NCBI GenBank assembly: GCA_029378245.1
Contig: JARKIF010000318.1
Location: 1-30,029, forward strand
Source: Roridomyces roridus
Taxonomy: Eukaryota > Basidiomycota > Agaricomycetes > Agaricales > Mycenaceae
Direction of reading: 5' to 3'
DNA: 30,029 bases
Numbering within the stretch: position 1 is the first letter of the stretch; every line of letters starts with the position of its first letter. This document shows, in pieces, positions 1 to 9,110 of the stretch. The position numbers and the translations under genes are program-made. The notes under the pieces were generated by a model. The model did not search any database. It was not told the origin of the DNA and worked only from the letters and a program-made list of their open reading frames with translations.

Positions 1-89
1 GTTTCCCTCTCTGAAGTTATTCCTCAGAGAGAAAGAACCCGAATACACTGGTTTCTCATATACTCCTCTTAGTCGCCCTTTAGTCGACC

Positions 90-387
90 TGTTGAAGCAG
101 GCAGCACAGATGAACTGAGGTCAACAGTGAGAAACTCTGTATTGGTGACTATGAAACTACATGCCTGAGGTCAACAGTGAGAAACTGGGGACCTAGGCTA
201 CATGACAGCTGACTATATACTTGTCAGAACAAAAGGAAGTCCTAATTGGTAAATACAATAAGAAAGAAGCATATCATGGGAATTCTCCCATGTCAGATGA
301 GTATCAGAAACACGGTCACATGACCAGAACACGAGAATGCCATCAGTCCATCAATCAATATCATCAGTTGATCAACAACTTCCAACA
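90..387 (+). mobile_element. Solo LTR family B, copy 1
   Basis: The unit begins TGTTGAAGCAGG and ends ACTTCCAACA. It carries a TATATA motif near 213 and is nearly identical over most of its length to 555-776 and to the reverse copy at 1152-1401. About 50 bases near 140-190 are partly duplicated. It abuts the tRNA-bearing element C at 388 with no target duplication between them; the pair as a whole is flanked by CGACC. Confidence 0.75.
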
Positions 388-510
388 TGTTGAAGGTCCT
401 TCTGGGAGTTCCCTTCACACTATCGGCAGAATAGCTCAGTTGGTTAAAGAGCATCTCGAATATACTGAGAAGGTTGCAGGTTCGAATCCTGCTTCAGCCA
501 TTTTCCAACA
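388..510 (+). mobile_element. tRNA-bearing LTR-like element C, copy 1 (123 bp)
   Basis: The element runs TGTTGAAGG...TTTTCCAACA and recurs almost unchanged at 3788-3910, where it has its own 5-bp target duplication. After a 37-bp leader it holds a complete tRNA-like cloverleaf (425-500), followed at once by TTTT and the CCAACA end. The small size, TG...CA ends and 5-bp duplication fit a TRIM-like or solo LTR rather than a SINE, which would have an A-rich or repeat tail. Confidence 0.75.
425..500 (+). tRNA. tRNA-like sequence inside element C, copy 1
   Basis: The cloverleaf can be drawn by hand. The acceptor is 425-431 with 493-499 (one A-A mismatch) and the D arm is GCTC/GAGC (434-437, 449-452). 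The anticodon stem is 454-458 with 466-470 and the T arm is GCAGG/CCTGC around TTCGAAT. The A box TAGCTCAGTTGG and B box GGTTCGAATCC match Pol III consensus, and TTTT follows at 501-504. The anticodon position reads TAT, but the base before it (position 33) is A instead of the near-universal U. A working tRNA is therefore doubtful; a tRNA-derived transcription unit is more likely. Confidence 0.7.
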
Positions 511-554
511 CGACCTCGTCGAGCGGACCATCCTCCGGCCCTCTTATTTCAACA

Positions 555-776
555 CTGAGGTCAACAGTGAGAAACTGGGGACCTAGGCTACATGACAGCT
601 GACTATATACTTGTCAGAACAAAAGGAAGTCCTAATTGGTAAATACAATAGGAAAGAAGCTATCATGGGAGAATTCCCATGTCAGATGAGTATCAGAAAC
701 ACGGTCACATGACCAGAACACGAGAATGCCATCAGTCCATCAATCAATATCATCAGTTGATCAACAACTTCCAACA
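555..776 (+). mobile_element. LTR family B, copy 2 (5' part displaced)
   Basis: This stretch matches the 3' three quarters of B copy 1, from CTGAGGTCAACAG to ACTTCCAACA, with few differences. It begins exactly where LTR A copy 1 ends, so A appears to have inserted into this B copy. The missing 5' part would lie left of the window. Confidence 0.7.
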
Positions 777-1151
777 GATCATAGAAACTTATCAGAAAAA
801 TTGTGGACCATAGGGGGAAGCGTCGGCATGTGCTGGAGTATGTTACACCACCATCCTTCCACATATTTGAACAAGACCCGTGGTACCTGAGTCCCACATA
901 ATGCACTGAAGGTGCACATGTATTGTAACATTTCCTTGCAAGGATTGTATTTTATTGTATTATCACCAGGCCTGGTTTGAATCCCAGAGCCACAACGGCT
1001 GTCTGAGGGCCGTGTCAGTGGGAGTACAGGTGTTAGGTGTTGGATCCAAGAAGGACATAGTGAGAGATAAAATTGCCCGGGGAAGAGTTGTCAATGTCGA
1101 AAGGACCAGAGTTCCGGGGTGAATGTCGGAGGAATGGTGACACCACTAAGG
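777..1151. other. Gene-free stretch
   Basis: I see no credible reading frame or recognised repeat here. A short sequence near 965-990 looks like a tRNA T-arm but has no partner arms. Confidence 0.5.
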
Positions 1152-1401
1152 TGTTGGAAGTTGTTGATCAACTGATGATATTGATTGATGGACTGATGGC
1201 ATTCTCGTGTTCTGGTCATGTGACCGTGTTTCTGATATTTATCTGACATGGGAATTCTCCCATGATATGCTTCTTTCCTATTGTATTTACCAATTAGGAC
1301 TTCCCTTGTTCTTACAAGGTATATATAGGTAGCTGTCATGTAGCCTGGGTCCCCAGTTTCTCACTGTTGACCTCAGTTCATCTGTGCTGCCTGCCTCAAC
1401 A
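1152..1401 (-). mobile_element. Solo LTR family B, copy 3 (reverse)
   Basis: This is a reverse-oriented copy running TGTTGGAAGTTG...GCCTCAACA on the plus strand, colinear with B copies 1 and 2. The flanks TAAGG (left) and CTTGG (right) do not match, so no target duplication remains. The right flank is the interior of an A LTR (1402-1489) whose other half is missing. This points to recombination or deletion after insertion. Confidence 0.7.
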
Positions 1402-1489
1402 CTTGGTACATAAATGTAAACGTCCGTGACAATCGTGAGAGGGAAAGGAACCAGGTACCCAACTGCCGATCCGGTTCCACCATTCAACA
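1402..1489 (-). mobile_element. LTR family A fragment, copy 2 (reverse)
   Basis: The sequence from CTTGGTACATAAATG to CCATTCAACA matches the 5' end of family A in reverse. The rest of the LTR is absent on the left of the B copy. Confidence 0.65.
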
Positions 1490-1528
1490 AAATGATGGAA
1501 AGATTTAAAATGCTGAGTAGTATTGTGG

Positions 1529-1567
1529 TGATATGCATCTCCTTCTTATTGTGTTCACTTTCATCTT
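1529..1567 (-). repeat. LTR family E fragment
   Basis: About 39 bases match the reverse of family E near its 3' end (compare 4732-4765 and 8802-8840). Confidence 0.5.
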
Positions 1568-2422
1568 AAATTGTTGTATTCTTTGTCAGCAGATTTTCCG
1601 CCAGTGCTTGGCAATGATGTTATCAATCTCCACCTCAGACACGCCATTGTCACAGCTGAGCGCCTTCCTCGGTCTTAGGTCTAACTCCTGTGGTGATTGA
1701 GTGTATGCCTCCAGATGTGCTATACTAAGTTGTTATGCTACTAGACTCACATTTTTGAAAAATCTGAGCAAAAAGGTTTCTTTGGCACAAGTGCTCCACG
1801 ACCCGCTTTGTCATTGAATACTGTATTATTCCTCAGGACCAGTTCTGGTGTGCACTGAAATAATTGAAACTTATCCAGATGTCACCGGTGGGTCAAAGCA
1901 TTGTGACAATTGGACCACTTGGTCATTCTGAAATGTGTGCATCAAAGTACAACCAGGGATGGGGAATCCTCACATTAGGTGCCGTGACAGTTGGGCTTGC
2001 TTAGTACACACTAAATGTGATGGTTGGGTGATCAGTATGAACTGCTCTTTTGGTGGAGGGCATATTCCTACAGGATGTGTCAGAGTCATAATTGAAGCAG
2101 AAAAGTGCATACAGGCTGAGCCTTCACCTCCCAAACACCACCGTGCGGTAGGAAGTCACCAGGTCCCGTGATAGATACACTGATGAGTCGGTATTCCCAT
2201 AGCTGGGAATGTTTAAAGGGCAGATCAAATTCCTTGCCGCATAATGACATTGGATAGATTGAGTATAGATAGGTGCATGTTCACCAGTCCCTGTAGTTTG
2301 GGGCCATCTTGTTGTGATTATGAGCCATGCATGCATAGAAATAGACCATAGCCGGCCCCTGAATTGAATTGTCAAATGCCATGTAACCGATAAATTGAGA
2401 ATGGTTAGGGGTGCCCAGATAC
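1568..2422. other. Gene-free stretch
   Basis: No reading frame of convincing length or composition, and no repeat I can match elsewhere in the window. Confidence 0.45.
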
Positions 2423-3076
2423 TGTTGAATGGTGGGAACGGGTTGGCAGTTAGGTACCCGGTTCCTTTTCCCTCTTGCGATTGTCATGGACGTTGTAAGG
2501 ATAGCATCCTTACAGCCACATCACTGATCTGTCACCTGTCAGTCCCGGCATCATGGATCTGTCTATCTCACACAGTACAGCCTTCCGTTACCGTACACAG
2601 CCCACATACATATATATGGACAGCATCTACTTCACTTTAGTTACGCACGCACCCCGACACCTCCCCCTTGTATTCCTACAGTTGCTCGTAGCCTGGTTTG
2701 TCTTGCCATAGGAATACACCGTGGTCCTGTCAACGTGTGCGTCACTGCACGTTTGGTTCGCCCGTTAGTGTCTGTCGTGAGAACGACAGCCTTTCAGACG
2801 TTTACATACACGATATGATATCTATGTACCAAGATCAGTGTGGGACAGATCGTCTTGATATAGTTACATTAGCAGTACCAATACTGGATAAACGGACCTT
2901 GGATACTCATAGTAGCTTACTAGTCGGCTCCCGCATGTTGTATAAGTAGTTTCCCTCTCTGGAGTTATTCTCCAGAGAGAAAGAACCCGAATACATTGGT
3001 TTCCCATATACTCCTCTTAGTCGCCCTTTAGTCGACCTCGTCGAGCGGACCATTCTCCGGCCCTCTTATTCCAACA
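2423..3076 (+). mobile_element. Solo LTR family A, copy 3 (complete, interrupted by D)
   Basis: The copy runs TGTTGAATGG...TTATTCCAACA. With the inserted 303-bp element and its 5-bp duplication removed it measures about 346 bp. It contains TATAAG at 2941-2946, and 9 bases later a perfect 10-bp hairpin (2955-2964 with 2970-2979, loop TTATT). The flanks GATAC and GGTCA do not match, so its own target duplication is lost. Confidence 0.8.
2494..2796 (+). mobile_element. Solo LTR family D nested in LTR A
   Basis: A 303-bp insertion, TGTAAGG...CCTTTCA, is bounded by the perfect 5-bp repeat GACGT (2489-2493 and 2797-2801). Removing it and one GACGT rebuilds the A consensus exactly. It carries a TATATATGG motif near 2610. 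This is the only copy of this family in the window. No coding sequence is inside, so it is called a solo LTR. Confidence 0.8.
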
Positions 3077-3370
3077 GGTCATTCTAACGGCTCTGCAAAA
3101 GTGAAGGAATGGGATCTCCAGCTTGAACTGCATGTACATTGGTCTGGGGACGAGCCAATTGCCCTGGCTGGTCCCTTGGTTTCTGGAGTCTTTTGCAAGA
3201 AAGGCACACGGCAGGCCATGCCTTGGAAAGGCAAGACAGGTTTGGGATTACAGCAAGCAGACTTAACGGGTTCAGGAGCGGGCTTGGTGCATTGCGAATA
3301 ATTTGGTGCTAGCCGGTGTGGCATTGCCACCATTGCCAAATGACATGGCACAATGTTGGTTCCAATACCA

Positions 3371-3582
3371 CAAAATGCCAACTCCATCTGATCATGTGAT
3401 CCACTGGGCAGCCCTCTGTTCGACCCACATGGGTGATAAGTTTTCCCGTCCCACTGCTGTCTGGCTCAAATAGTTCCATCCACTGTTAGCGCGTACCAGC
3501 CAGCAGCCTGCCCTCAGAGAGGGAGGAAGGAGTGCGCAATGTTATCCTCCATTGATCATCTGATCATGGAGTTGGCATTTTG
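3371..3582. repeat. Imperfect inverted repeat
   Basis: CAAAATGCCAACTCCAT near 3371-3387 recurs in reverse near 3566-3582, with further GATCA-rich similarity inside the arms. Together with the perfect palindrome that follows, it looks like a foldback or MITE-like element. Confidence 0.55.
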
Positions 3583-3640
3583 TTGGTTCCTACCACTAAG
3601 CGACGTCACCGGTTACATTGCTTAGTGGTAGGAACCAACA
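3581..3640. repeat. Perfect 21-bp inverted repeat with 18-bp spacer
   Basis: The arms 3581-3601 and 3620-3640 are exact reverse complements, beginning TGTTGGTTCC and ending GGAACCAACA. The outer ends are TG...CA, as in the LTRs nearby. The spacer holds GACGTC. No matching target duplication is seen. Confidence 0.75.
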
Positions 3641-3787
3641 CACAGTGGATACACCTCAACAAATCTCTTGGTGCATTTTGTGGGTTGCAGCTCCTTGGTT
3701 TTTATCTTGCCCAAAATGCCTCGCCCTCAGCTGTTTGCGCCACATTCATCTATGCCTGGCTCAATTATCATCTGTCGGACATCCGAC

Positions 3788-3910
3788 TGTTGAAGGTCCT
3801 TCTGGGAGTTCCCTTCACACTATCGGCAGAATAGCTCAGTTGGTTAAAGAGCATCTTGAATATACTGAGAAGGTCGCAGGTTCAAATCCTGCTTCAGCCA
3901 TTTTCCAACA
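3788..3910 (+). mobile_element. tRNA-bearing LTR-like element C, copy 2, with target duplication
   Basis: This 123-bp copy differs from copy 1 at only a few bases, mostly C/T changes. It is bounded by the perfect direct repeat CCGAC (3783-3787 and 3911-3915). The 5-bp duplication and TG...CA ends show that the 123-bp unit integrates on its own, as an LTR-ended element would. Confidence 0.8.
3825..3900 (+). tRNA. tRNA-like sequence inside element C, copy 2
   Basis: It has the same cloverleaf as at 425-500. The B box is GGTTCAAATCC and TTTT follows at 3901. The T-stem and acceptor pairs are kept, including the single acceptor mismatch, and position 33 is again A. Both copies keep the Pol III signals. 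Confidence 0.7.
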
Positions 3911-4695
3911 CCGACAAAGACAAGGAGCTTGTTGGCTTTGGGGCCATCTTTGTCAAGCAGCTGCAGTGCAAAATTGGCTGTTGGCAACAAAATTTTGCAT
4001 TGAAGTGTGCCCCCAGTTTCGTCACCCAGGCCCTCTGGAATGACACACAAATTGTATCTGTTTTGGTACTGCATGTGTTTTGGTTGGGGTTGACACAATA
4101 ACATCAGGAATGTGAGAGAGTCTGCGGAGCGCTGGGGTCAATGACAAACAGCACTCTAGTGCATCCACAATTGTCGTAAGACTGCATCCTGATTGGCTGA
4201 TCAACGCCTCGACAAAGGACCAAGGACACTCATGTCCTCCTGGAAGCGAAGCTTGTGCAGTGCAGGCCCCAAAGAGCTCCCTCGTGGAACTTGAAGGCAT
4301 GGAAGTGTGGAGATGGATGCATACATGGTTCAATACATTCAACGCCGCTAGAGCACAGCTTGCGGAAGGAATCATTAGACATCATCTGTTGTCAGCCAGG
4401 GTGAGTGCTGCAGGGGGTACAACAACGGATGCTGCAACCAATGTCACGACAGGTATGACTTGCCTGTGGGTGCAGCATGTCCAAGGGAATATAGAAACAA
4501 TGTTCAGGATGATGTACTCAAAATGCAATGGGCACAGAGAAAAGGGACACAAATATGTACCAACACAGTGTTTGGTCAACAAACAAAAAGACACATGAGT
4601 TCATTTTAATTCTAAGATTAATGCATCTCCTGCAGCACCTCACTTCAACCTAACAGAAGCCAACTTTGAAGACAGGACCAACTTTGAAAACAGGA
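3911..4695. other. Gene-free stretch
   Basis: Short open frames are present on both strands, but none has recognisable domains, consistent splice sites or the codon use of the genes further right. I assign nothing here. Confidence 0.45.
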
Positions 4696-4991
4696 TGTTG
4701 GTCTGTTTTGGAGTGTCCGATCACATGATGATATGCATCTCCTTCCTATTGTGTTCACCTTCATCTTCTTTCTTATTGTTCTGATCACTATCTCTCTTAT
4801 TGTTCTGGTAGTGATCTTTCTTATTGTCTTGGTACAGATCTGGGTCTATTGTCTTTGTAGGTATATAGCTAGCTACCTTGCAATGGATCTGGGCTTTTCG
4901 CCTCCCATCTGAGACTGCTATATCAGCACCCATCTGAGACCCCTGCCTTATCAGCACCCTATCTGAGACCACCCTCCCTCTTATTCCAACA
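4696..4991 (-). mobile_element. Solo LTR family E, copy 1 (reverse)
   Basis: A 296-bp unit, TGTTGG...TTCCAACA on the plus strand, nearly identical to 8767-9066 and the reverse of 7985-8280. The flanking five bases differ (CAGGA and AGCAA), so its target duplication has decayed or been lost by recombination. Confidence 0.75.
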
Positions 4992-6527
4992 AGCAATGCA
5001 ACGAAGACTTGTCAAATAGGCCCAGCCATTTCCTGATTTTCATCACCCCAGATTTTCAAGTTCCGGATATGTTTCAATGCAGCTGCACGAGTATAAATCG
5101 TCCCTGCGTGCGGACTGAAAAGGTAAGTTGTGTATCCAGTGCAAATTCTGTTCCAATCATGCACCCTTGTGGTGCTATAACCCGCTGCGCTTGGGCTCAG
5201 ATTCTTTGCAGCTGGAAATGGAGGTCATTGGTTTCCAAGCACCATACCCATAACCTGATATTCAAAGTGACGCCGTTCTGCAAGCCCAGCAGCCTCAAGC
5301 AACCTCTGTTGTGGTACATGAACGCTACGGGTGCGAATTTCAAAGATCAAACGGAAACAGGAAACCTCTGCAGTATCCAACCCTTACTGGTCATCGTCAA
5401 GGCATTCATCCACTCATATCTTCCTTGCCTGGCAAGAGGAGTGTCTCTATTCTCATTGCCTCAACGTGTTCTGGGCAGGCATGGTTGGGTTTCTCATGTA
5501 TTTAACTGCACTGATTCCTAACCTGATGTATCCGACTATTCCGGAGTTCTGTATGCGCAGAAATGTATTTTGCATTGTCTCTGACATAAATGAGCAAGAT
5601 TTTGTTTGAGGGCGCGGAACCTAATCGGCTATGTACGTCAACAGTCTCGGCATTTTCTCTTTGTCTTTCTCTCTCTCTCTGCGTATCCTTGTCTTTGCTG
5701 CCATGCATGGAGTCTCCCTCATATCTGTAGCAATGTATACATGCTAATGCCATTCCGGATACTCTGCTCTGCTGTTGGTTGTGCCATGCATAGCACGAGT
5801 CACTTGCAGTGGAGCAGAGTTGGCTGGACTGGCTGGAATCTCAGATACCTGCACACTCATTTCAAGTAATCAAAATCAAGACCGCAATTGGCCCCATGCT
5901 TCAGCAATGTCTTGCAGAGGCCGACCTACGAGCCTTGGCTGCAGATGCTGATCCTGTACCCCATGATTGGGCGGACATCCTGGACGGACATCTCATCCCG
6001 GCCACCATCACCCTTGACATCCACCACGTCATCACCCTCATCCTCAGCAGCATTATCTTGTAGTGCAACTGACTCCACAGCCTACTTCGGCACCACCATA
6101 TGCTTCCTCCTCCTCCATCCTCCTCACGTACGACACCACTGAAAGGAGAGCAAGATCGGCTCTGTACGCACTCCAAAGTGCGGCACCAGCTTTGTTATCA
6201 ATCTCAATAGAGTGTATCTGCAGCTCCGATTTGCTGAAATTTCAGAAAATGTTAGCTGGTTTTCAGCAAATGATCTGTGTAGAGCTAGCTGCTGCGTGAC
6301 CAACGGAAGTGGTGTGGAGTATGTTTCGTCATCGAACACGCCAACGTGACCTATCTCACTTCTCTTCTCCTTGCATGATGTGCTGGCTTTAAAGAAACTG
6401 ATACTTGCCATGCTTCTACCCACCCTCAAAGACGATGTGAACTACCTCTCTATGCTCATTGACCCCAGGCCTTCCGACACACCCGTGATTGCTGTCTTGC
6501 AGTCTCCTCCTGAACGAGGGCGCCCGG
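4992..6527. other. Gene-free stretch
   Basis: A few frames of 60-170 codons occur, but they have no domains and no consistent coding signal. CT-rich simple sequence lies near 5660-5690. I see no repeat shared with the rest of the window. Confidence 0.45.
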
Positions 6528-6820
6528 TGTTGAATGGTGGGAATAGGTTGGCAGTTAGGTACCCGGTCCCTTTTCCCTCTCACAATTGTCATGGATGTTT
6601 ACATACATGATATTTATGTACCAAGATCAGTGTGGGACAGATCGGCTTGATATAGTTACATTAGCGGTACCAATACCGGATAAACGGACCTTGGATACTC
6701 ATAGTAGCTTACTAGTCGGCTCCCGCATGTTGTATAAGTAGTTTCCCTCTCTGAGGTTATTCCTCAGAGAGAAAGAACCCGAATACATTGGTTTCTCATA
6801 TACTCCTCTTAGTCGCCCTT
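6528..6820 (+). mobile_element. LTR family A, copy 4 (3' truncated)
   Basis: The copy starts TGTTGAATGGTGG and follows the A consensus up to AGTCGCCCTT, then breaks. It has the TATAAG motif near 6733 and a perfect hairpin (6747-6756 with 6762-6771). The stem of this hairpin differs from that of copy 3 by two base pairs changed on both sides. Confidence 0.75.
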
Positions 6821-6823
6821 CAG

Positions 6824-6858
6824 AGATGGGAGCTGATATAGCGGTCTCAGATGGGAGG
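6824..6858 (+). repeat. LTR family E fragment between two A fragments
   Basis: About 35 bases match the GGGAG/CTCAGATG part of family E (compare 8044-8078). They lie at the junction of two head-to-head A fragments. Confidence 0.55.
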
Positions 6859-6860
6859 TG

Positions 6861-7064
6861 AACATGCGGGAGCCGACTAGTAAGCTACTATGAGTATCCA
6901 AGGTCCGTTTATCCGGTATTGGTACCGCTAATGTAACTATATTGAGTCAATCTGTCCCACACGGATCCTGATACATAAATATCGTGTATGTAAACGTCCA
7001 TGACAATTGCGAGAGGGAAAGGGAATCAGGTACCTAACTCCCAACCCGTTCCCACCATTCAACA
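6861..7064 (-). mobile_element. LTR family A, copy 5 (reverse, truncated)
   Basis: Reverse copy of the 5' part of family A, from AACATGCGGG to CCATTCAACA. It is an inverted repeat of copy 4, so 6528-7064 forms a large interrupted palindrome with the E fragment near the centre. Confidence 0.7.
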
Positions 7065-7304
7065 CTCTCTTGAGCCCACTTTCCTCTTATGCCGGTGCAG
7101 GGTAGACTCGTAACCAGTTGGTCTATAAGTTGTTGATAGACAGACTGGTTGATCTCATTGATCAGTTGCTTGATGCGCTGATTTCCTAATTAGGTGAATA
7201 CACCTGATCTGCCATGTCTTGGCTCTGCCCTGTTCTCCCTCTCCCTCACTGAAAGCTGTCGTGGGACTGCGCTACTCCTTGTCAAGACTTGGAAGCCACA
7301 CTCT

Positions 7305-7480
7305 CATCAGGAAAACCCGGATCTGACAATTGACACAGATTGGCAAGAATTCTCGCCAATTGTCGCCAATCTGTGTCAATTGTCAGATTGTCAGAGTGTC
7401 CAGGTCCCGATCCGTTGTCAGCATTCTGTGGCAAATTGTCACCAATTGTCAAGGATTATCAGGCATTGTCAGAAATTGTT
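7305..7480. repeat. CATCAGG-end element fragment rich in CAATTGTC
   Basis: It begins CATCAGGAAAACCCGG, close to the start of 9584-9700 and to the left terminal repeat of the element at 13253. Many CAATTGTC/GACAATTG units follow. No right-hand CCTGATG end is visible. Confidence 0.5.
7323..7386. repeat. Perfect 22-bp inverted repeat with 20-bp spacer
   Basis: Arms 7323-7344 and 7365-7386 are exact reverse complements, starting CTGACAATTGAC. The spacer also contains a GACAATTGGC-type unit. Subterminal arrays of this kind are common in transposon ends. Confidence 0.75.
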
Positions 7481-7984
7481 CACGGGATGGGATATTGCAT
7501 TGCAGCAAGCAGGTCCTCAAGCTCATCAATACAATGAAAAAATAATGGTGCATTCATGTCTACATACAATACAGAACTGTGCTACGAGGAGTCCCCAACA
7601 AGCCTACAACACCAATGAACAACCGGGCCCACAGGGCGCAGCCGCTGCTTACGATGAATGTGCACGTGCTATGGAGCAAGACCATTAGTAAGAATAAAGG
7701 TGAGATAGGTTGTATGCACACCTCACAGAGTGTGAGTGAGGTGCGGTAAGCAGAATATTGGCTCAGTGAAACGGGACATGGCATCGATGGCGTGAATGTT
7801 CCATGGATGCGTGGAGTAACATGATATAGAATATGATTTTAGCCAGCGGGTGGCATGAGGAGCGGAGTAACGTACCATCTGATGGCAACGCCGTGAAGCG
7901 GAATAACATACATCACAGATGCGGCTGCACGCCATTCTACTGGCAACGTATGCGGCGTGCGGGTCAGAGAGTGGTGGGTCAGAG
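7481..7984. other. Gene-free stretch
   Basis: No convincing gene or repeat seen. Confidence 0.45.
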
Positions 7985-8280
7985 TGTTGGAATAAGGGGG
8001 AGGGTGGTCTCAGATAGGGTGCTGATAAGGCAGGGATCTCAGATGGGAGCTGATATAGCGGTCTCAGATGGGAGGCAAAAAGCCCAGATCCATTGCAAGG
8101 TAGCTAGCTATATACCTATAAAGACAATAGAGCCAGATCTGTACCAAGACAATAAGAAAGATCTCTACCAGAACAATAAAAGAGATAGTGATCAGAACAA
8201 TAAGAAAGAAGATGAAGGGAACACAATGAGGAGATGCATATCATCATGTGATCGGACACTCCAAAACACAATCTCCAACA
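7985..8280 (+). mobile_element. Solo LTR family E, copy 2, with target duplication
   Basis: A 296-bp unit, TGTTGGAATAAGG...ATCTCCAACA, bounded by the perfect repeat CAGAG (7980-7984 and 8281-8285). It has TATATACC and CTATAAAG motifs near 8108-8124, AGAACAATAA repeats downstream, and two CTCAGATGGGAG repeats upstream. Confidence 0.85.
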
Positions 8281-8707
8281 CAGAGACGCGACGTCAGGTG
8301 ACCCATCAGTGTTGATGATTGTGGGATGAGCCAGGGATGACAAAGACATCAATACGGGATGCAAGTTCACCACGAATGGAGTAACACACCTGTTAAATGC
8401 TGAGCCGGCAGGAAATGGAACCGGAAGGATACCAAGAGGGATTGGTGACCGGAACAACAGAGATCACTACACCACAGAGGTTTAGGGTGAGTGAGACTAC
8501 CCTGGTCAACGGGAGAGGGAGCAGGGAGGATGTCGGACAGCGCAAGGTGAGGAATACCAAGCAACGTTAATTATCAACTGAAGATACATGAAAGTGAACC
8601 TAGGTTTATATACAAAGGCCATGGGAATGTATCTACATTTGGAAAACATGAAGTATATGTGAAACACCTGAGTGTAATTGGAATTTAGACAGAATTAGGT
8701 TTAGTGG
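8281..8707. other. Gene-free stretch
   Basis: No gene or repeat recognised apart from the duplication left by the LTR. Confidence 0.45.
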
Positions 8708-9110
8708 AATAAAGCTTGAATGGGATATAGTGGAACAAGGCTTGAATGGGAAATAGTGGAATAAGGTGTTGGAGATTGTGTTTTGGAGTGTCCGATCACA
8801 TGATGATATGCATCCCCTTCTTATTGTGTTCACCTTCATCTTCTTTCTTATTGTTCTGATTACTATTTCTCTTATTGTTCTGGTAGTGATCTTTCTTATT
8901 GTCTTGGTACAGATCTGGGTCTATTGTCTTTGTAGGTATATAGCTAGCTACCTTGCAATGGATCTGGGCTTTTCGCCTCCCATCTGAGACCGCTATATCA
9001 GCACCCATCTGAGACCCTTGCCTTATCAGCACCCTATCTGAGACCACCCTCCCCCTTATTTCAACATAAGGCTTGAATGGGATATAGTGGAATAAGGCTT
9101 GAATGGGAAT
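8708..9110 (+). repeat. 26-bp minisatellite, interrupted
   Basis: Nearly four units of about 26 bp, AATAAGGCTTGAATGGG plus ATATAGTGG, occupy 8708-8766 and 9067-9110. LTR E copy 3 sits in the third unit. Confidence 0.7.
8767..9066 (-). mobile_element. Solo LTR family E, copy 3 (reverse), with target duplication
   Basis: A 300-bp reverse copy bounded by the perfect repeat TAAGG (8762-8766 and 9067-9071). Removing it restores the 26-bp minisatellite unit. Confidence 0.85.

Larger units (their letters stand above)
1..554 (+). mobile_element. Solo LTR family A, copy 1 (5' end outside window, interrupted)
   Basis: Bases 1-89 and 511-554 together match the 3' two thirds of the other A copies (2423-3076, 6528-6820, 10077-18666). 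The copy ends in TTTCAACA at 554. It is split at 90-510 by a B-C composite flanked by the direct repeat CGACC (85-89 and 511-515). A hairpin lies at 7-31 with one mismatch. The family has TG...CA ends, as expected of LTR retrotransposons. No coding region of the parent element is present, so this is a solo LTR. Confidence 0.75.
3077..3787. other. Gene-free stretch with foldback repeats
   Basis: No gene is recognised. The right half contains inverted repeats, listed separately at 3371-3582 and 3581-3640. Confidence 0.5.

Noticed and set aside
425..500. An ordinary host tRNA-Ile(UAU) gene
   Set aside because: It lies inside a mobile unit repeated at 3788-3910, has an acceptor mismatch and lacks U33.
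388..510. A tRNA-derived SINE
   Set aside because: There is no A-rich or repeat tail after the terminator, and the unit has TG...CA ends with a 5-bp duplication.
960..990. A second tRNA, from a T-arm-like sequence
   Set aside because: No acceptor, D or anticodon arm can be paired with it.
221..4600. Open frames of 60-140 codons in the left third of the window
   Set aside because: Many lie in LTR or tRNA-like sequence and recur with it. None has a domain or consistent splice signals.
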